This document shows, in pieces, positions 38,852-47,428 of a stretch of DNA of 64,000 nucleotides. The number at the start of each line of letters is the position of its first letter. Position 1 is the stretch's first letter. Location of the stretch: NCBI RefSeq assembly GCF_002902905.1, contig NZ_CP026124.1:1736001-1800000 (forward strand), in the 5' to 3' direction. The translations under genes and the position numbers were made by a program. This DNA comes from Achromobacter sp. AONIH1. Lineage in GTDB: Bacteria > Pseudomonadota > Gammaproteobacteria > Burkholderiales > Burkholderiaceae_B. The notes under the pieces were generated by a model. The model saw only the letters and a list, made by a program, of their open reading frames with translations. It was not told the origin of the DNA and made no database searches.

Positions 38852-40114
38852 ATGAATTCACTGATCGATCGCCGTCTTAACGGGCGCAACAAGAGCGCCG
38901 TCAACCGGGAACGTTTTCTCCGGCGCTACAAGGATCAGATCCGCAAGGCGGTGCATGGCATGATCCGCGACCGCTCGATCCAGGACATGGATCAGGGCGG
39001 CGAGGTCAACCTGCCCGCGCGCGACATCTCCGAGCCTACCTTCCATCACGGGCAGGGCGGCGACCGCGAGATGGTGCATCCCGGCAACCGCGAGTTCGCC
39101 AAGGGAGACACCTTCGACCGGCCGCAGGGAGGCGGGCAGGGGCAGGGAGGATCCGAGCCCGGCGAGGGCGAGGCGGTCGATCAGTTCACCTTCAGCCTGT
39201 CGCGCGCTGAATTCCTGAACCTGTTCTTCGAAGACCTGGAACTTCCCAACCTGGCGCGCAACCAATTGGGCGAGGTCAGCCAGCGCAAGTGGCAGCGCGC
39301 CGGCTACACCACCTCGGGCTCGCCCAGCATGCTGAGCATCAGCCGCACGCTCAAGTCATCGCTGGCGCGCCGCGTGGCGCTGAGCGTCAAGGCGCGCGCG
39401 GACCTGGAAGACGCCGAGGAACGCCTGGCCAAGGCCCTGGCCGCTGGCGCGGGCGCCGACGAGATCCGCGCGCTGGAGCAGGACGTGGAGGACTGCCGCG
39501 AGCGCCTTGCGCGCGTGCCCTTCCTGGACGACCTGGACCTGCGCTACCGCAACCGGGTATCGGTCTCGATTCCGATGGCGCGCGCCGTCATGTTCTGCCT
39601 GATGGACGTGTCCGGCTCGATGGACGAAGGCAAGAAGGATCTGGCTAAGCGCTTCTTCACGCTGCTGTACCTGTTCCTGTCGCGCAAGTACGAGCACGTC
39701 GATCTGGTGTTCATCCGCCATACCGACAACGCCGAGGAAGTAGACGAACGCACCTTCTTCTACGACCCGAAGAGCGGCGGCACCATCGTGCTGTCGGCGC
39801 TGGAGCTGATGCGCGAGATCCTGGAAAAGCGCTACCCGCCCAGCGCTTGGAACGTCTACGCGGCCCAGGCCAGCGACGGCGATTCATTCGGCGCCGACGC
39901 GGGCAAGAGCGCGCGCTTCCTGGCCGAGCACCTGCTGCCGGCCACGCGCTATTTCGCCTACATCGAGGTGCCAGACTCGCAGGAGGCGCGCAAGAGCAGC
40001 CTGTGGGCCGAGTACGAACAGAAGCTGGAGCCGCATTTCGTGATGCGGCGGATCTGCGATCGCGGGGAGATCTACCCCGTGTTCCATGACCTGTTCAAGA
40101 AGGAAACGGTATGA
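38852..40114 (+). CDS. yeaH: YeaH/YhbH family protein (DUF444, vWA-like)
   Basis: 420 residues. The N-terminus NSLIDRRLNGRNKSAVNRERFLRRY is family-typical and a glycine/glutamine-rich linker follows (PQGGGQGQGGSEPGEG). The C-terminal half is a von Willebrand A-like domain with the MIDAS motif DVSGSMDEGKKDLAKRFF. It works with PrkA in the same stress pathway; its partners are not known in detail. It overlaps spoVR by 4 nt (ATGA). Confidence 0.94.
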   Translation: MNSLIDRRLNGRNKSAVNRERFLRRYKDQIRKAVHGMIRDRSIQDMDQGGEVNLPARDISEPTFHHGQGGDREMVHPGNREFAKGDTFDRPQGGGQGQGGSEPGEGEAVDQFTFSLSRAEFLNLFFEDLELPNLARNQLGEVSQRKWQRAGYTTSGSPSMLSISRTLKSSLARRVALSVKARADLEDAEERLAKALAAGAGADEIRALEQDVEDCRERLARVPFLDDLDLRYRNRVSVSIPMARAVMFCLMDVSGSMDEGKKDLAKRFFTLLYLFLSRKYEHVDLVFIRHTDNAEEVDERTFFYDPKSGGTIVLSALELMREILEKRYPPSAWNVYAAQASDGDSFGADAGKSARFLAEHLLPATRYFAYIEVPDSQEARKSSLWAEYEQKLEPHFVMRRICDRGEIYPVFHDLFKKETV

Positions 40115-41667
40115 ATGCCATCGCGGGTGCACTCGTGGAGCCGGATGCGGCCGGAGGCTCTCGGCCGATCTCGCAGGGCTCCGAATGGACGTTCGAGTTG
40201 CTGCAGTCCTATGACGACGCGATCGCGCAGGTCGCGCGCGAGTACGGGCTGGACACCTACCCGAACCAGATCGAGGTCATCACCTCGGAGCAGATGCTTG
40301 ATGCCTATGCCTCGGCGGGCCTGCCTATCGGTTATTCGCACTGGTCCTACGGCAAGGAATTCATCCGCAACGAGCAGTTCTACCGGCGCGGCATGCAGGG
40401 ACTGGCCTATGAGATCGTGATCAATTCCAATCCCTGCATCTCGTATCTCATGGAAGAAAACTCCATGACGATGCAGGCGCTGGTGATCGCGCACGCCTGC
40501 TACGGCCACAACTCCTTCTTCAAGGGCAACTATCTGTTCCGCCAGTGGACCGACGCCGACGGCGTGCTGGACTACCTGGTGTTCGCGCGCAAGTACGTCA
40601 TGTCCTGCGAGGACCGCTACGGCATCGACGCGGTCGAGGCCGTGCTGGATTCCTGCCATGCGCTGTCGCACCACGGGGTCGACCGCTACAAGCGGCCCAC
40701 GCCGATCTCGTACAAGGAAGAGGCGGCGCGCCAGGCCGAGCGCCAGGAGCATGCGCGGTTGCAGTACAACGACCTGTGGCGCACGCTGCCGCGCCTGGAA
40801 GAGGACAAGGACACGCACAGCCAGTCCTCGACCTTCCCGCCCGAGCCCGAAGAGAACCTGCTGTACTTCATCGAAAAGTACTCGCCCAAGCTCGCGCCCT
40901 GGCAGAAGGAGCTGGTGCGGATCGTGCGCAAGATCGCGCAGTACTTCTATCCGCAGACCCAGACCAAGGTCATGAACGAGGGCTGGGCCACGTTCTGGCA
41001 CTACACCATCCTGAACCGCCTGCACGAGAAGGGGCTGGTCAACGACGGCTTCATGATGGAGTTCCTGCAGAGCCATACCAACGTAGTCAGCCAGCGCGGC
41101 TTCGACGAGCGCGGCTACGGCGGCATCAATCCGTATGCGCTGGGATTCGCGATGATGTCGGACATCCGCCGCATCTGCGAGGCGCCCACGCCGGAAGACC
41201 GCCGCTGGTTCCCCGACATCGCCGGCGGCGACTGGCTGAAGACGCTGGACTTCGCCATGCGCAACTTCAAGGACGAGTCCTTCATCTCGCAGTACCTGTC
41301 GCCCAAGCTGATCCGTGAGTTCCGCTTCTTCGCCATCTCGGATCACCAGGCCAATCCCAAGCTGGAAGTGGCCGCGATCCATGACGACGAGGGCTATCGC
41401 GACATCCGCCGTTTGCTGGCCGCGCAGCACAACCGCGACAACCTGGTGCCCGATGTGCAGGTGGTGCGCTTCAACCGCGACACCGACCGCTCGCTGGTGC
41501 TGCGCCACCTGAAGAGCCGGGGCCGTCCCCTGGCCGGCGACGACGCCGAGCAGGTGATGAAGCACCTGGCCCGGCTGTGGGGCTTCAAGGTCCGGCTCGA
41601 AGAGACCGAGCCGGACGGCACGGTCAGCGCCTACCGCGAGCAGGAAGCGCCGCAAGCGGCGGCCTGA
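40111..41667 (+). CDS. SpoVR family protein (YcgB)
   Basis: 518 residues, complete. The typical blocks are IGYSHWSYGKEF, HACYGHNSFFKGNYLF, KVMNEGWATFWHYTILNRLHEKG and the C-terminal VRFNRDTDRSLVLRH. SpoVR was named from Bacillus spore cortex formation, but in non-sporing proteobacteria it travels with prkA and yeaH and its biochemical role is unknown. The histidine/glutamate-rich core suggests a metal site. It is translationally coupled to yeaH. Confidence 0.95.
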   Translation: MNAIAGALVEPDAAGGSRPISQGSEWTFELLQSYDDAIAQVAREYGLDTYPNQIEVITSEQMLDAYASAGLPIGYSHWSYGKEFIRNEQFYRRGMQGLAYEIVINSNPCISYLMEENSMTMQALVIAHACYGHNSFFKGNYLFRQWTDADGVLDYLVFARKYVMSCEDRYGIDAVEAVLDSCHALSHHGVDRYKRPTPISYKEEAARQAERQEHARLQYNDLWRTLPRLEEDKDTHSQSSTFPPEPEENLLYFIEKYSPKLAPWQKELVRIVRKIAQYFYPQTQTKVMNEGWATFWHYTILNRLHEKGLVNDGFMMEFLQSHTNVVSQRGFDERGYGGINPYALGFAMMSDIRRICEAPTPEDRRWFPDIAGGDWLKTLDFAMRNFKDESFISQYLSPKLIREFRFFAISDHQANPKLEVAAIHDDEGYRDIRRLLAAQHNRDNLVPDVQVVRFNRDTDRSLVLRHLKSRGRPLAGDDAEQVMKHLARLWGFKVRLEETEPDGTVSAYREQEAPQAAA

Positions 41668-41684
41668 ACCGGCTGGCCGGACGG

Positions 41685-41710
41685 GGGGACGCCTTTGGTG
41701 TCCCCTTTTT
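41685..41710 (+). terminator. Intrinsic terminator of prkA-yeaH-spoVR
   Basis: GGGGACGCC (41685-41693), loop TTT and GGTGTCCCC (41697-41705) form a 9-bp stem with one G-T pair, followed by TTTTT. Confidence 0.88.
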
Positions 41711-41793
41711 CTTTCCCGACGTGCGGCTTTCCCGGCAATCTGCTAGAATCGCGGATTCGCATTTTCAGCAATGCGGCGTCCCTAGGACGATCA

Positions 41794-41884
41794 GGACAGG
41801 TGGCCGAGTGGTTGAAGGCGCACGCCTGGAAAGCGTGTATACGTCAAAAGCGTATCGGGGGTTCGAATCCCCCTCTGTCCGCCA
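41794..41884 (+). tRNA. tRNA-Ser (anticodon GGA)
   Basis: A 91-nt tRNA with encoded CCA. The acceptor arm GGACAGG pairs with TCTGTCC (one G-U), followed by discriminator G and CCA. The anticodon stem CACGC/GCGTG encloses CTGGAAA, giving anticodon GGA (serine, UCC/UCU). A long variable arm (TATACGTCAAAAGCGTATC) and the T-arm GGGGGTTCGAATCCCCC are characteristic. A TAGAAT box near 41744-41749 is the likely promoter. A terminator hairpin follows directly. Confidence 0.97.
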
Positions 41885-41896
41885 AGAATGCATCCC

Positions 41897-41932
41897 AAGC
41901 CCTTGAACTCATCGCGAGTTCAAGGGCTTTTT
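41897..41932 (+). terminator. Intrinsic terminator after tRNA-Ser
   Basis: AAGCCCTTGAACTC (41897-41910), loop ATCGC and GAGTTCAAGGGCTT (41916-41929) make a perfect 14-bp stem followed by TTT. The rest of 41933-42131 holds nothing I can identify. Confidence 0.92.
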
Positions 41933-42131
41933 GCTTGCGGCGCGGCTTGAAGGCTCGCATGAAAAATCCAGCGCCTGGGCGCAGGATCGACTCGCGCCAG
42001 ACCCATGCAAGCCCTATATTGGCGGGCAAGTCTGACCGTCAGGCTTGACCATCAACCCGACACCGACGCATCGGCGCTGCGGCCGGTTAGCAGCCAACAG
42101 TTCCGCTTCCTCAGAACCCGGAGCCCTCCTC

Positions 42132-42557
42132 ATGCCCTTCACGCCCAAGCTCGCGCGCCTTGCCCTGCCGCTATGCGCCGCCGCCCTGACGGTCGGCTGC
42201 GTGACCACCCCCGCATCCCGTGCCTGCGCGCCCAACGAGACGAACATGGTCAATGACCAGATATTCCTGGGCACCGACACCCCGTCCGGCCCGGTGTCGC
42301 CGCAGGAATGGACGTCCTTCCTGGCCGAGTCCGTGACGCCGCGCTTTCCGCAGGGGCTGACGGTCTGGCAGGCGTCCGGCCAGTGGCGCGGCAACGACGG
42401 CGCGATCGTGCGCGAGCCGTCCTATGTGCTGAACCTGGTGCATCCGGGCGATGTGGCCAGCGAGGCGGCGGTGCGCGACATCCGGACGGAGTATCAGACG
42501 CGCTTCCGGCAGGAGGCGACGTTGCGGGTGCGGCAGGCGGCCTGCGTGTCGTTCTGA
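42132..42557 (+). CDS. DUF3574 lipoprotein
   Basis: 141 residues from ATG 42132. The signal peptide ends in lipobox TVGC (Cys near residue 23). The mature part contains NDQIFLGTDTPSG and FPQGLTVWQASGQWRG, typical of the DUF3574 family of small secreted proteins with unknown function. The following gene also encodes a lipoprotein. Confidence 0.82.
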   Translation: MPFTPKLARLALPLCAAALTVGCVTTPASRACAPNETNMVNDQIFLGTDTPSGPVSPQEWTSFLAESVTPRFPQGLTVWQASGQWRGNDGAIVREPSYVLNLVHPGDVASEAAVRDIRTEYQTRFRQEATLRVRQAACVSF

Positions 42558-42669
42558 GTTCCGGCGGTCCGTGTGGTGACAGGCCCGTGACGGCCTTGGC
42601 GGATGTCACGTCCGCGCAGTATGCGGCTGTCATCATCGCGGATCTCGTTCGATCTTCCTGTTGATACTC

Positions 42670-43986
42670 ATGACCCCTACGCTGACTCGCCGGCCTTCCC
42701 TGTTTCCATTTCCGGGCGCGCGCCTGATCGCCGTGGCGCTGCTGCCGCTGGCGCTGGCCGCCTGCAATGGCGGCAGCGACGACGACGAACCGGCGGCGCA
42801 GCCCGCGCCGGTGCCCGAGACGCCGGCGCCGCCCAAGCCGGAAATGCCGGCAAAGAACCAGGCGTACCTGAAGGCGAAGCCGGGCGATGTGATCAAGGTC
42901 CGCATCGAAGAGCTGAATCCCACGCAGGCCGCCATCGGCTACGACCAGATCTACTACAAGCTGGGCCGCTGGCAAGGCGATTTCGCCCGTCCCACCTGGG
43001 CCGGCGATACCGCCAACCAGATCGACTACCTGAACCGCACCGTCGGCAAGAAATTCGACGACTATTGCGAGGACACGGGCGCGGGCAAGCGCGCGCAGCC
43101 CTTCGCCAGCATTGCCCAGGCGCAGGCGGCGCGGCTGGACAAGCCGGAGACCTTCAGCTGCCTGAACGCGCCGGGCGCGGACGCCACCGCGCTGAAGACC
43201 GTGGTGGTGGGCTGGGACGGCAAGCTGTATCTCACCGACGGGCATCACAGCTTCTCGGCGCTGCGCGAGATCTTCGACGGCGGGCCCAAGCTGCCGGTGT
43301 GGGTCAAGGTCGACGCCAACTATAGCGACATGGCCGACGCCAAGTCGTTCTGGCAGCGCCTGGTCGATGAGCGCAAGGCCTGGCTGCGCGATGGCGACAA
43401 TCAGCCGGTCACGGTGGACCAGCTGCCCAAGCGGCTGGGCCTGGCCAGCGCGGGCGAGGCTGGCGGCATGCAGGAAGACCGCTATCGTTCGCTGGTCTAT
43501 TTCACGCGCGACATCGCCTATGCCAACGGCGGTCTGCCCGAGTTCGCCGAGTTTCTGTGGGGCGACTGGCTGCGCCGGCAGGTGGCGGCGGGCCAATTGC
43601 CCGCGTTGAGCGCCTACAAGATGATTCCGCCCGCCACGCTGGCAGGCATCCTGGCCGTCAGCAAGCTGGACAAGAACCTGCTGCCCACCGACGCGAGCGA
43701 CAGCTACTCCGCCGCGGTGCGCGACGCCGCCAGCAAGATGGCGGCGCTGGCCGATGGCGATGTGGTGTTCCAGGATCGGACCGCCGCTCAGCTCGGTCGC
43801 ATCGCCTGGGTGCAGAACGCCGCCAGCGGCACGCCGACCAAGAACGCGCGCGACGCGCTGGAAGAGCTGCCGCGCAATGACATCAAGGCCGTGGGCTCGC
43901 CGCCGCGCAACGGCGGCAAGCTCTGGTACGCGGCCAACTACCGCAACTGCGGCAAGCCGGCGGCCGGCACCTGCTGGGGCTGGTAA
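42670..43986 (+). CDS. Secreted ParB/Srx-like domain lipoprotein
   Basis: 438 residues from ATG 42670. A signal peptide with lipobox LAAC (Cys near residue 32) is followed by an acidic/proline linker (GGSDDDEPAAQPAPVPETPAPP). The domain that follows has VRIEELNPTQAAIGYDQI and LYLTDGHHSFSALREIF, where DGHHSFSAL resembles the ParB/sulfiredoxin DGHHR motif of the ParBc_2 family. The C-terminal region is helical. A ParB-like fold outside the cytoplasm is unusual; the role is unknown. Confidence 0.78.
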   Translation: MTPTLTRRPSLFPFPGARLIAVALLPLALAACNGGSDDDEPAAQPAPVPETPAPPKPEMPAKNQAYLKAKPGDVIKVRIEELNPTQAAIGYDQIYYKLGRWQGDFARPTWAGDTANQIDYLNRTVGKKFDDYCEDTGAGKRAQPFASIAQAQAARLDKPETFSCLNAPGADATALKTVVVGWDGKLYLTDGHHSFSALREIFDGGPKLPVWVKVDANYSDMADAKSFWQRLVDERKAWLRDGDNQPVTVDQLPKRLGLASAGEAGGMQEDRYRSLVYFTRDIAYANGGLPEFAEFLWGDWLRRQVAAGQLPALSAYKMIPPATLAGILAVSKLDKNLLPTDASDSYSAAVRDAASKMAALADGDVVFQDRTAAQLGRIAWVQNAASGTPTKNARDALEELPRNDIKAVGSPPRNGGKLWYAANYRNCGKPAAGTCWGW

Positions 43987-44007
43987 GGCCGGCGCTGATC
44001 GCGGCGC

Positions 44008-44238
44008 TCAAGGGCCGCTGTGTTCGTAGTTGATGTCGAGCACGTCTTCTTCGGCCGAGATGATGCCGGGCTCGCCCGGCGCCTCGATGGCGCGGCCGCG
44101 CCGCGGCATGCCCGCGACCATGCGGCTGTTGCTCGCCAGCGGCAGGACGGTGGTGCCTGTGCGCGGGTCGACGCGGGGCGGGGGTTCGACGTCGCGGCGG
44201 GCGTCGCTGGCGTTCGGATCTGTCGTGGGCTTGAGCAT
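44008..44238 (-). CDS. Small hypothetical protein (76 aa)
   Basis: A 76-residue frame with GGAG 8 nt before the ATG. The protein is charged and proline-rich (MLKPTTDPNASDARRDVEPP) with no membrane helix or recognisable motif, and ends in ISAEEDVLDINYEHSGP. It is convergent with the ParB-like gene. It could be a real small gene because of the good ribosome site. No family is recognised. Confidence 0.5.
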   Translation of the reverse strand: MLKPTTDPNASDARRDVEPPPRVDPRTGTTVLPLASNSRMVAGMPRRGRAIEAPGEPGIISAEEDVLDINYEHSGP

Positions 44239-44433
44239 GATGCGCGCTCCTGCAAACGGGCGCCGCCATGGCGGGCGGCGCGCATGGACATGAGATCCAT
44301 CTTAGGCCTGGAATGGGCGTGTGCGGGGCCTTGCGTTGTCACGGTTGCAAGCAGCCATTGCCGGGCGCGGGGCTTATAATTCGGGTCGGATCGCGCGGCC
44401 GCGATCCGCGTCTTTCCGGCCCCGGCCGGCGCT

Positions 44434-45408
44434 TTGATTTCCCATCCTCCTTCGCCCGATACCGCCTTGACCGAATCCGTCGCGCGTTCCGTCCATGCCG
44501 AGCTAGTCGCCGTGCTGGTCGCCGTCACCAACGGCGAGCCCAGGGTGCTGACCACGGAAGACGCGCGCGCCTTGCCGGCCGGGCCGTTCGAGCTGTCGCA
44601 CCGTTCGCTGCAGGCGGGGCTGCGCGCCTGGGTCGAGGCGCAGACGCATCATCCGCTCGGTTACGTTGAGCAGCTTTACACCTTCGCCGATGGCGACCGC
44701 TCCGACGAGTCGGGCGCGCGGGTCATGTCGGTGAGCTATTTGGGCCTGACGCGCGAGGCGGGCGAGACCGGCGTCGCGCAGGTCGGCTGGCAGGATTGGT
44801 ATCGCTATTTCCCCTGGGAAGACCGGCGCGCCGGCGTGCCCGCGCTGCTGGACGAGGCCATCGCGCCGCGGCTGGCCGCCTGGTGCGAGGCGGGCGCGGA
44901 TCAGGCCTCGCGCGCGCGCCGCCGCCAGCGCGCGGATATCACGTTCGGCCTGAACGGCGCGGCCTGGAACGAGGACATGGTGCTGCAGCGTTACGAACTG
45001 CTGTTCGAGGCGGGCCTGGTGCCCGAGGCCGCGCGGCGCGGGGCGGTCGGGGGCGAGGCCGTGCCCGGCGAGCCCATGCGTCATGACCATCGTCGCATCC
45101 TGGCCACCGGCATCGCGCGGTTGCGCGCCAAGATCAAGTACCGGCCCGTCGTGTTCGAGCTGATGCCGGCCCAGTTCACCCTGCTGCAATTGCAGCAGGC
45201 CGTGGAGGCGCTGGCGGGGCGAGGGCTGCACAAGCAGAATTTCCGGCGGCTGATCGAGCAGCAGGATCTGGTCGAGGAGACCGGCGACATGGCCTCGGGC
45301 ACCGCCGGCAGGCCGGCCAAGCTGTTCCGGTTTCGCCGCGACGTGCTACTGGAACGAGCCATCGCGGGCAGCAAGCTGCCGCTGTCCAGAGGGCCGCGCG
45401 AGGCTTGA
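44434..45408 (+). CDS. nadQ: NadQ-like (COG4111) Nudix-related regulator of NAD synthesis
   Basis: About 324 residues. No ATG start exists in frame; TTG at 44434 or TTG at 44467 must be used, and no good ribosome site is seen. The N-terminal two-thirds is a Nudix-like domain without the catalytic Nudix box ([39 protein letters not shown]). The C-terminal part is a winged helix ([28 protein letters not shown]) as in the NrtR/NadQ regulators. NadQ is proposed to control nadA/B/C in other proteobacteria. nadC lies directly downstream, with paired operator-like sites, which supports the call. A TATAAT at 44375-44380 and a perfect 9-bp hairpin (44387-44408) lie just upstream. Confidence 0.82.
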   Translation: MISHPPSPDTALTESVARSVHAELVAVLVAVTNGEPRVLTTEDARALPAGPFELSHRSLQAGLRAWVEAQTHHPLGYVEQLYTFADGDRSDESGARVMSVSYLGLTREAGETGVAQVGWQDWYRYFPWEDRRAGVPALLDEAIAPRLAAWCEAGADQASRARRRQRADITFGLNGAAWNEDMVLQRYELLFEAGLVPEAARRGAVGGEAVPGEPMRHDHRRILATGIARLRAKIKYRPVVFELMPAQFTLLQLQQAVEALAGRGLHKQNFRRLIEQQDLVEETGDMASGTAGRPAKLFRFRRDVLLERAIAGSKLPLSRGPREA

Positions 45409-45433
45409 CAAAGATTATGCTCATGCCTAGCAT
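45405..45433 (+). promoter_or_regulatory. Sigma-70 promoter overlapping the nadQ stop codon
   Basis: A consensus TTGACA (45405-45410), 17-nt spacer and TAGCAT (45428-45433). The -35 box includes the nadQ TGA stop. It would transcribe nadC if the hairpin that follows is read through. Confidence 0.7.
45417..45433 (+). promoter_or_regulatory. Candidate NadQ operator 1
   Basis: ATGCTCATGCCTAGCAT fills the spacer and -10 of the promoter above, with TTATGCT/AGCATAA forming perfect 7-bp outer arms (45415-45435). Its left half matches ATGCTCAT, also found in operator 2. Confidence 0.65.
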
Positions 45434-45437
45434 AAGT

Positions 45438-45464
45438 GGCACGCGATCAGGCGTGCCTTTTTTT
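45438..45464 (+). terminator. Intrinsic terminator between nadQ and nadC
   Basis: GGCACGC (45438-45444), a 6-nt loop and GCGTGCC (45451-45457) form a perfect 7-bp stem followed by seven T residues. It ends transcription from nadQ, or attenuates nadC, only 19 nt before the nadC ATG. Confidence 0.8.
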
Positions 45465-45473
45465 GACTCAAAA

Positions 45474-45490
45474 ATACTCATTATGAGCAT
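45474..45490 (+). promoter_or_regulatory. Candidate NadQ operator 2, spanning the nadC start codon
   Basis: ATACTCATTATGAGCAT is a 17-bp palindrome with one mismatch and shares the ATGCTCAT half-site (reverse strand) with operator 1. The assigned nadC ATG (45483) lies inside it. TTGACT at 45463-45468 stands 11 nt before it, the same relation as in promoter 1, so a second promoter here is possible. Confidence 0.65.
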
Positions 45491-46367
45491 AAATACTGAA
45501 GCCCTCGCAGCGACCGACCGCCTGCCCGTTCCGCCGCTGCCGGACGTAATGCTGGAGCCTGTGGTGCGCGCCGCGCTGCTCGAGGACCTGGGTCGCGCGG
45601 GAGACTTGACGACGGATGCCATCGTGCCCGCCGACGCCCAGGCGGAAACGCGCCTGGTGGCGCGCCAGGAGGGTGTGCTGGCCGGGCTGGACCTGGCGCG
45701 GCTGGCGTTCCGCGCGCTGGATCCGGCGATCCGCTTCAGCGTGTCGCGCGCGGACGGCAGCGTGCTGGAGCCGGGCGCGGAGATCGCGCGCATCCAGGGC
45801 GGCGCCCGCGCCATGCTGACGGCCGAGCGCGTGGCGCTGAACTTCCTGTGCCACCTGAGCGGCGTCGCCACCGCCACCGCGTCGATCGCGCGGGCCGTGG
45901 CGCCTTATGGCGCGCGCGTGACCTGCACGCGCAAGACCATGCCGGGCCTGCGCGCCTTGCAGAAATACGCCGTGCGCGTGGGCGGCGGCAGCAATCATCG
46001 CTTCGGCCTGGACGACGCGGTGCTGATCAAGGACAACCACATCGCCTTCGCGGGCGGCATCGCCAATGCGGTGGTGCGGGCGCGGGCGGGCGTCGGCCAC
46101 ATGGTCAGGATCGAGCTGGAGGTCGACACGCTGGAGCAGCTGGAGACCGCGCTGGCGCTGGGCGTGGACGTGGTCCTGCTGGACAACATGAGCCTGGATG
46201 ATCTGCGCCGCGCCGTGGCGATGGCGCGCGGCCGGGCGGTCACGGAGGCCTCGGGCCGCATCACGCCCGAGACGGCCGCCGAGATCGCGGCGACCGGGGT
46301 GGACCAGATCGCCGTGGGCTGGCTGACGCACAGCGCCAAGGTGCTGGACATCGGCCTGGACGCTTGA
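45483..46367 (+). CDS. nadC: Nicotinate-nucleotide pyrophosphorylase (carboxylating)
   Basis: 294 residues from ATG 45483. The family signature is [22 protein letters not shown] near the N-terminus. Substrate-binding blocks [21 protein letters not shown] and [25 protein letters not shown] follow. It converts quinolinate and PRPP to nicotinate mononucleotide in de novo NAD synthesis. No Shine-Dalgarno precedes the ATG and an operator covers it, so the real start could be the ATG at 45549 ([13 protein letters not shown]), which also fits family length. nadA and nadB are not in the window. Confidence 0.94.
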   Translation: MSINTEALAATDRLPVPPLPDVMLEPVVRAALLEDLGRAGDLTTDAIVPADAQAETRLVARQEGVLAGLDLARLAFRALDPAIRFSVSRADGSVLEPGAEIARIQGGARAMLTAERVALNFLCHLSGVATATASIARAVAPYGARVTCTRKTMPGLRALQKYAVRVGGGSNHRFGLDDAVLIKDNHIAFAGGIANAVVRARAGVGHMVRIELEVDTLEQLETALALGVDVVLLDNMSLDDLRRAVAMARGRAVTEASGRITPETAAEIAATGVDQIAVGWLTHSAKVLDIGLDA

Positions 46368-46425
46368 GCACGCAGCCGCCATTTACCTTTTTGCTTACCG
46401 GCCCGACATATCGCAGGCCCGCATC

Positions 46426-47412
46426 ATGATCCGCCTTCTCAGCCGCCTTTCCGTCCTGTCCGCGCTGGCCCTGACCGCCTGCGGCAATTCGCCGTCTGGC
46501 GAACCGATGACCGATGCCTCCTACCCCACGCACCCCATCACCATCGTGGTGACGTTTCCGCCGGGCGGCGGCACCGACCTGCTGGCCCGCCGTATCGGCG
46601 CCAGCCTGCAGGAGCAACTGGGCCAGCCCGTGGTCGTGGAAAACCGGCCCGGCGCCAGCGGCAATATCGGCGCGCGCGCCGTGGCCGAGGCGCCGCCCGA
46701 CGGCTACACGCTGCTGATGGTGAACAGTTCCTTCGCCATCAATCCCGGCGTCTATCGCAACCTGGGTTTTGATCCCAGGCGCGATTTCGCCGCCGTCATC
46801 AACGTGGCCTTCGTGCCGTCGGTGTTCGTGACGCCGGCCGCGAGCGCGCTGCACAACCTGGACGATGCGCTGGAGGCGGCGCAGCCGGGCAAGCCGCTGC
46901 CGTTCGCGTCCTGCGGCAACGGCACGCCGCAGCATCTGGCCGGCGAGATGCTGGCGCGCGCGACCGGCGCGGCCTTGCAGCAGGTGCCGTACAAGGGTTG
47001 TGGCCCGGCCTTGACCGATGTGACGGCGGGGCAGGTGCCGCTGGGCATCGTCACCGCGTCCAGCGCCGCGCCGTTGATCGCGGCGGGCAAGCTGCGGGCG
47101 CTGGCGGTAACCTCGCCCAAGCGTTCGCCGCTGTTGCCGCAAGTCGCCACGGTGGCCGAGCAGGGCGTGAAGGACTATGCGCTGGACCAGTGGCACGGCT
47201 TGCTGGCGCCCGCCGCCACGCCGCCAGCCGTGATCGACCGCATCAATGTCGCGGTGGCGCGCATCATGCAGCGCCCGGACGTGCAGGTGGCCTTGCGCGA
47301 ACAGGGGTTCACGCCCGCCACCAGCACGCCGGCCGCCTTCCAGGCCATGATCCGCGCCGACATCGACCGCTACGCGGCGCTGACCGAGGCGATCGGCCTG
47401 CGCGCCGATTGA
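46426..47412 (+). CDS. Bug-family (TctC-like) solute-binding lipoprotein
   Basis: 328 residues. The signal peptide ends in LTACG (lipobox, Cys near residue 19). The mature part starts YPTHPITIVVTFPPGGGTDLLARRIG, the Bug/TctC signature with the carboxylate-binding loop. VENRPGASGNIGARAVAEAPPDGYTLLM is the second typical block. Bug receptors, very numerous in Bordetella relatives, bind dicarboxylates, amino acids or nicotinate-like acids. It lies 58 nt after nadC, which could mean a pyridine carboxylate ligand, but this is a guess. No tctAB is adjacent. Confidence 0.92.
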   Translation: MIRLLSRLSVLSALALTACGNSPSGEPMTDASYPTHPITIVVTFPPGGGTDLLARRIGASLQEQLGQPVVVENRPGASGNIGARAVAEAPPDGYTLLMVNSSFAINPGVYRNLGFDPRRDFAAVINVAFVPSVFVTPAASALHNLDDALEAAQPGKPLPFASCGNGTPQHLAGEMLARATGAALQQVPYKGCGPALTDVTAGQVPLGIVTASSAAPLIAAGKLRALAVTSPKRSPLLPQVATVAEQGVKDYALDQWHGLLAPAATPPAVIDRINVAVARIMQRPDVQVALREQGFTPATSTPAAFQAMIRADIDRYAALTEAIGLRAD

Positions 47413-47428
47413 CGCGCGGCCGCGGGCT

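Noticed and set aside
40111..41667. Sporulation role suggested by the SpoVR name
   Set aside because: The organism type and the prkA-yeaH-spoVR context point to general stress physiology; no sporulation genes are present.
41794..41932. tRNA-Ser as an integration site for a mobile element
   Set aside because: No integrase, no second copy of the tRNA 3' end and no composition shift in the flanks.
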